DNA of 64,000 bases from the NCBI GenBank assembly GCA_964617715.1, contig CAZTZN010000003.1, forward strand, positions 13,307 to 77,306, read 5' to 3'. The stretch is from JALGVA01 sp964617715 (GTDB taxonomy: Bacteria; Armatimonadota; Zipacnadia; Zipacnadales; UBA5352). The translations under genes and the position numbers were made by a program. The notes under the pieces were generated by a model. The model did not search any database, had not been told where the DNA came from, and worked only from the letters and a program-made list of their open reading frames with translations. Shown here piece by piece: positions 60,946-64,000 of this stretch. Positions within the stretch are counted from its first letter, which is position 1, and every line of letters begins with the position of its first letter.

Positions 60946-62154
60946 ATGGCTGGGAAGAACTTCCGGGAGATTGAGGGTGGTTTGCTGGTGGCGCGGGGCT
61001 TCGTGGCGTCGGCGGTGGAAGCCGGGATCAAGCCCGAAGGGCTCGACATGCTGCTGCTGCACTCGCGGATACCCGCCTGCGCGGCCGCGACCATCACCAC
61101 CAACGCCTTCCGGGCCGCGCCCACGTACGTGACGCAGGAGCATGTGGCGGACGGACACGCCCGCACCATCGTCGCCAACTCCGGCAACGCCAACGCCGCG
61201 ACCGGCGCGCAGGGCATGGTCAACGCGCGGCGGATGGCTGAACTCGCGGCGCGCGAGGTCCAGGTGCCCGTTGAGGACGTGCTGGTGTGCTCGACGGGGC
61301 GCATCGGCGTTCAACTGCCCATGGACCGCATCGAAGCGGCCATCCCCCGGTTGTGCCGGAGCCTGAACCGCGATTGCGCTTCCGAGGCCGCACGGGCGAT
61401 CATGACCACCGACACCGTGCCCAAGGAGTGTGCGGTCGAGTTTGAGGTGGGCGGCGAGCGCGCCCACCTCGGCGCTATCGCCAAAGGAGCGGGCATGATA
61501 TGCCCGAACATGGCGACCATGCTCTGCTTCATCGCCACGGACGTCGCTATCACCCCCGAACTGCTGCGGCAGGCGCTCACCGCCGCGGTCGGCCGCTCGT
61601 TCAACTGCATCTCCGTGGACGGTGACATGAGCACCAACGACACCGTGATCGTGCTCGCCAACGGGGAGGCGGGCAACGAACCGCTCGACGACGAGCATAC
61701 GCGCGACTTCACCATCTTCTGCGAAGCGCTCAACCACGTGACCGAGGAGCTGGCGAAGCAGATTGCCCGTGACGGTGAGGGGGCGAGCAAGTTCGTCGAG
61801 GTGCGCGTGAGCGGCGCGCGGACCTGGGACGAGGCACGTACGGTCGGCCGGGTGGTCACGCGCTACAACCTGGTGCGAAGCTGCATCTGGGGCGAGGATT
61901 TCAACTGGGGGCGGGTCGCCGCCGCAGTCGGCGCCTCGGGCGTTGAGATCGAGCCTGCCGAAGTGACCATCGCCATCGGGGGGATCCGGGCCTTCGTGGC
62001 GGGGGAGCCGGTCGAGTACGACCGCGACCAGGCCGCCGGCGTGATGGCCGGTGGCGAAATAGTGATCGAGATCGATCTGGGCGTCGGGGACGCGGAGGCT
62101 GTGTGCTGGAGCTGCGATCTGACGCCCGAGTATGTCGAGCTGAACGCGAAGTGA
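60946..62154 (+). CDS. argJ: Bifunctional glutamate N-acetyltransferase/ornithine acetyltransferase
   Basis: 402 residues from the ATG at 60946 (GAGGGA before it). The self-cleaving protein transfers acetyl from N-acetylornithine to glutamate, making the cycle economical. The self-cleavage site is Ala190-Thr191 within 'GAIAKGAGMICPNMATMLCF'. Upstream 'NSGNANAATGAQG' and downstream 'GEDFNWGRVAAAVGASG' are hallmarks. Whether it also uses acetyl-CoA (bifunctional) cannot be told by eye. A 125-base gap separates it from argC. Confidence 0.95.
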   Translation: MAGKNFREIEGGLLVARGFVASAVEAGIKPEGLDMLLLHSRIPACAAATITTNAFRAAPTYVTQEHVADGHARTIVANSGNANAATGAQGMVNARRMAELAAREVQVPVEDVLVCSTGRIGVQLPMDRIEAAIPRLCRSLNRDCASEAARAIMTTDTVPKECAVEFEVGGERAHLGAIAKGAGMICPNMATMLCFIATDVAITPELLRQALTAAVGRSFNCISVDGDMSTNDTVIVLANGEAGNEPLDDEHTRDFTIFCEALNHVTEELAKQIARDGEGASKFVEVRVSGARTWDEARTVGRVVTRYNLVRSCIWGEDFNWGRVAAAVGASGVEIEPAEVTIAIGGIRAFVAGEPVEYDRDQAAGVMAGGEIVIEIDLGVGDAEAVCWSCDLTPEYVELNAK

Positions 62155-62167
62155 GGGATCCCAGGCT

Positions 62168-63043
62168 ATGAGCGCCGGCAACGACACGGCCTTCCGGGCG
62201 GAAGTACTGATAGAAGCGCTTCCGTACATCCGCAGGTTCCGCGGCGCCACAGTCGTCGTGAAATACGGCGGCGCGGCGATGACCGACGAGCAGCTCAAGC
62301 GTAGCGTCTGCACCGACGTCGCCCTGCTGCACTACGTCGGCCTGCGGCCGGTGATCGTCCACGGCGGCGGGCCGAAGATCTCGGAGATGATGGGCCGCCT
62401 GGGCCTTGAGCCCCGGTTCGTGGAGGGACTGCGCGTCACCGATGATGCCACCATGGAGATCGCCGAGATGGTGCTGGTCGGTTCGATCGGCCAGGACCTG
62501 GCGGCGCACGTGCAGGCCGCCGGCGTTTCGGCGGTGGCCATCTCGGGCCGCGACGGCTGCACGCTGGTTGCCCGCCGGATGCAGGGCCCGGGCGGCACCG
62601 ACCTCGGCCATGTGGGCGAGGTGACCGACATCCGTCCCAGGCTCATCCACGACCTGCTGGCGGCCGGGCATATCCCGGTCCTGTCGCCGATCGGCATGGC
62701 CGAGAGCGGCGCGCCCCTGAACATCAACGCCGATCTGGTCGCCGGCTCACTGGCGGTGGCGCTGGGAGCGAGCAAGCTGGTGACGCTCAGCGACGTACCG
62801 GGCCTGCTGCGCGATCGCACCGACTCGTCCACGCTCATCGGCGAGCTGTCCCTGACGGAGGCGCGGGAGATGCTGGACTCCGACGCGGTTGGCTCGGGGA
62901 TGATCCCCAAGCTGCAGAGCTGCATCATGGCCGTCGAGGGCGGCGTGCAGCGCGCGCACATGATCGACGGTTCGCGGCCGCACTCCCTGCTGATCGAGCT
63001 GTTCTCGGAGTCGGGCATCGGCACCATGGTACGGCCCGACTGA
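62168..63043 (+). CDS. argB: Acetylglutamate kinase
   Basis: 291 residues. Phosphorylates N-acetylglutamate. 'VVVKYGGAAM' binds phosphate, 'VIVHGGGPKISEMM' is the nucleotide motif, 'LNINADLVAGSLAVALGASKL' and 'GVQRAHMIDGSRPHSLLIELF' complete the fold. The N-terminal extension (RAEVLIEALPYIRRF) is the helix of arginine-inhibited hexameric kinases, so feedback inhibition by arginine is likely. It starts 13 bases after argJ. Confidence 0.95.
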   Translation: MSAGNDTAFRAEVLIEALPYIRRFRGATVVVKYGGAAMTDEQLKRSVCTDVALLHYVGLRPVIVHGGGPKISEMMGRLGLEPRFVEGLRVTDDATMEIAEMVLVGSIGQDLAAHVQAAGVSAVAISGRDGCTLVARRMQGPGGTDLGHVGEVTDIRPRLIHDLLAAGHIPVLSPIGMAESGAPLNINADLVAGSLAVALGASKLVTLSDVPGLLRDRTDSSTLIGELSLTEAREMLDSDAVGSGMIPKLQSCIMAVEGGVQRAHMIDGSRPHSLLIELFSESGIGTMVRPD

Positions 63044-63084
63044 CCCGAAGCATACCCAGGACCAACCCGTGAGGGGGACGCGTT

Positions 63085-64000
63085 ATGACCAACCAGGAGA
63101 TCGCCGCGCTCGCCGCACAGCACCTCATGCCCACCTACGCCCCGCCGCCGGTGGCGTTCGTGCGCGGCGAGGGCGCTACGCTCTATGATGCCGATGGCAA
63201 CGAGTATCTGGACTTCGTAGCCGGGATTGCGGTGTGCGGAGTCGGCCATGCCCATCCACGTCTGGTGCGAGCGATCTGCGAGCAGGCGGGGCGCATCATG
63301 CACACTTCGAACCTGTTTCTGATCGAGCAGCAGGCACAGCTCGCCGAGCGGCTGGTGGGATTGTCCTTCGCCGACCGCGCATTCTTCTGCAACTCCGGCG
63401 CTGAGGCCAACGAGGCGGCGATCAAGCTCGCCCGCAAGTGGGCCGGGCAGCACCTGGCGCCACAACAGCGCACGATCATCACCGCCGACAAGTCATTCCA
63501 TGGTCGCACACTGACCACGATCACCGCGACGGGGCAGCCCAAGTACCAGAAGGCATTCGCACCACTGTCTCCGGGCTTCGCCTACGTACCCTTCGGCGAC
63601 CTGGAGGCCCTTGAGGCGGCCGTTGATGACACGGTCTGTGCGGTCATGCTCGAGCCCATCCAGGGCGAGGGCGGGATCAACGTGCCGGGTGATGACTACC
63701 TGTCCGGAGTGCGGCGGCTGTGCGATGAGCGCGGCATTCTGCTGATCCTCGACGAGGTGCAGACGGGCCTGGGCCGGACGGGGAAGTGGTTCTGCTACGA
63801 GCACTACGGCATCGCCCCGGACATCATGACGCTGGCCAAGTCACTGGGCGGCGGCTTCCCGATCGGCGCCTGTCTGGCCGGGGGCGAGGTCGCCACCGCC
63901 TTCGAGCCGGGCGACCACGCCTCGACCTTCGGCGGCAATCACCTCGCCTGCGCCGCGGCGCTGGAGACGCTTGCCATCATCGAGGATGAGGGGCTCGTCG
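63085..64000 (+). CDS. argD: Acetylornithine aminotransferase, cut at window end
   Basis: At least 305 codons; the gene runs past base 64000. Fold-type I PLP enzyme converting N-acetylglutamate semialdehyde to N-acetylornithine. 'FCNSGAEANEAAIKLAR', 'LILDEVQTGLGRTGKWF' and the PLP lysine Lys252 in 'TLAKSLGGGFPIGA' are visible. ATG at 63085 with GAGGGGG upstream. The usual length is about 400, so roughly 95 residues are missing. It is the fourth gene of the arginine run. Confidence 0.95.
   Translation, partial: MTNQEIAALAAQHLMPTYAPPPVAFVRGEGATLYDADGNEYLDFVAGIAVCGVGHAHPRLVRAICEQAGRIMHTSNLFLIEQQAQLAERLVGLSFADRAFFCNSGAEANEAAIKLARKWAGQHLAPQQRTIITADKSFHGRTLTTITATGQPKYQKAFAPLSPGFAYVPFGDLEALEAAVDDTVCAVMLEPIQGEGGINVPGDDYLSGVRRLCDERGILLILDEVQTGLGRTGKWFCYEHYGIAPDIMTLAKSLGGGFPIGACLAGGEVATAFEPGDHASTFGGNHLACAAALETLAIIEDEGLV

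Overview
The window is high-GC bacterial chromosomal DNA with dense genes, strong Shine-Dalgarno sites (GGAGG-type), frequent GTG starts and short gene overlaps. I see no rRNA, tRNA, CRISPR array, phage gene or insertion sequence. Several features are typical of the Armatimonadota or neighbouring uncultured lineages: atpC followed directly by murA and mreB, secreted proteins with the copper-amine-oxidase-N 'stalk' domain, DUF4838 and UroD-like catabolic genes, and an FAD oxidoreductase with a discoidin-like tail. The phylum call is an inference; a 16S or marker-gene tree would settle it.

Layout. 205-2030 (+): an HD-domain hydrolase and an exported esterase. 2079-10646 (-): a catabolic block with a Gfo/Idh/MocA-like protein, a secreted DUF4838 glycan protein, an amidohydrolase, a ceramidase-like protein, a UroD-like protein and an exported unknown protein. 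11007-17734 (+): two unknown proteins, a stalk-domain protein, cytidine deaminase, a polysaccharide deacetylase with a stalk-like tail, mnmA and a CpsB-type PHP phosphatase. 17809-27568 (+): the whole F1Fo ATP synthase operon (atpZ, I, B, E, F, H, A, G, D, C) followed by murA and mreB; the atpI-like gene carries an in-frame amber codon. 28087-31437 (+): an FAD oxidoreductase, pdxT and a sugar nucleotidyltransferase. 31485-40783 (-): DedA, a GNAT acetyltransferase and two very large exported proteins. 40891-46052 (-): a pentose-phosphate operon tkt-gnd-zwf-pgl. 46170-46946 (-): an exported acetolactate decarboxylase. 47157-49544 (+): two exported proteins sharing a C-terminal domain, then a second UroD-like protein. 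49602-59433 (-): a second amidohydrolase, a stalk-domain protein, an alcohol/sugar dehydrogenase, a sugar isomerase-like protein, a TadE-like protein, a deacetylase-fold protein, a sialidase-like protein, a lipoprotein-DUF456 fusion and an SH3b-NlpC/P60 peptidase. 59780-64000 (+): argC-argJ-argB-argD, with argD cut by the window end.

How it fits together. Housekeeping modules (ATP synthesis, cell-wall precursor and shape, oxidative pentose phosphate, arginine) alternate with accessory blocks that look devoted to breaking down complex glycans and modified sugars: large exported proteins, sialidase and deacetylase folds, and cytoplasmic oxidoreductases, isomerases, amidohydrolases and UroD-like proteins. 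Six well-formed -35/-10 promoters and one weaker one can be read directly.

The most interesting regulatory find is upstream of argC. A good promoter is followed by a 19-codon ORF with its own ribosome binding site and three arginine codons among its last four, then a GC stem with a T-rich tail, then argC. This is the architecture of a leader-peptide attenuator for arginine synthesis. Other items worth checking are the amber codon in atpI, a c-subunit with Na+-type ligands, the paired exported proteins at 47157-48452, an exported acetolactate decarboxylase, and an oxidoreductase lacking the EKP lysine.
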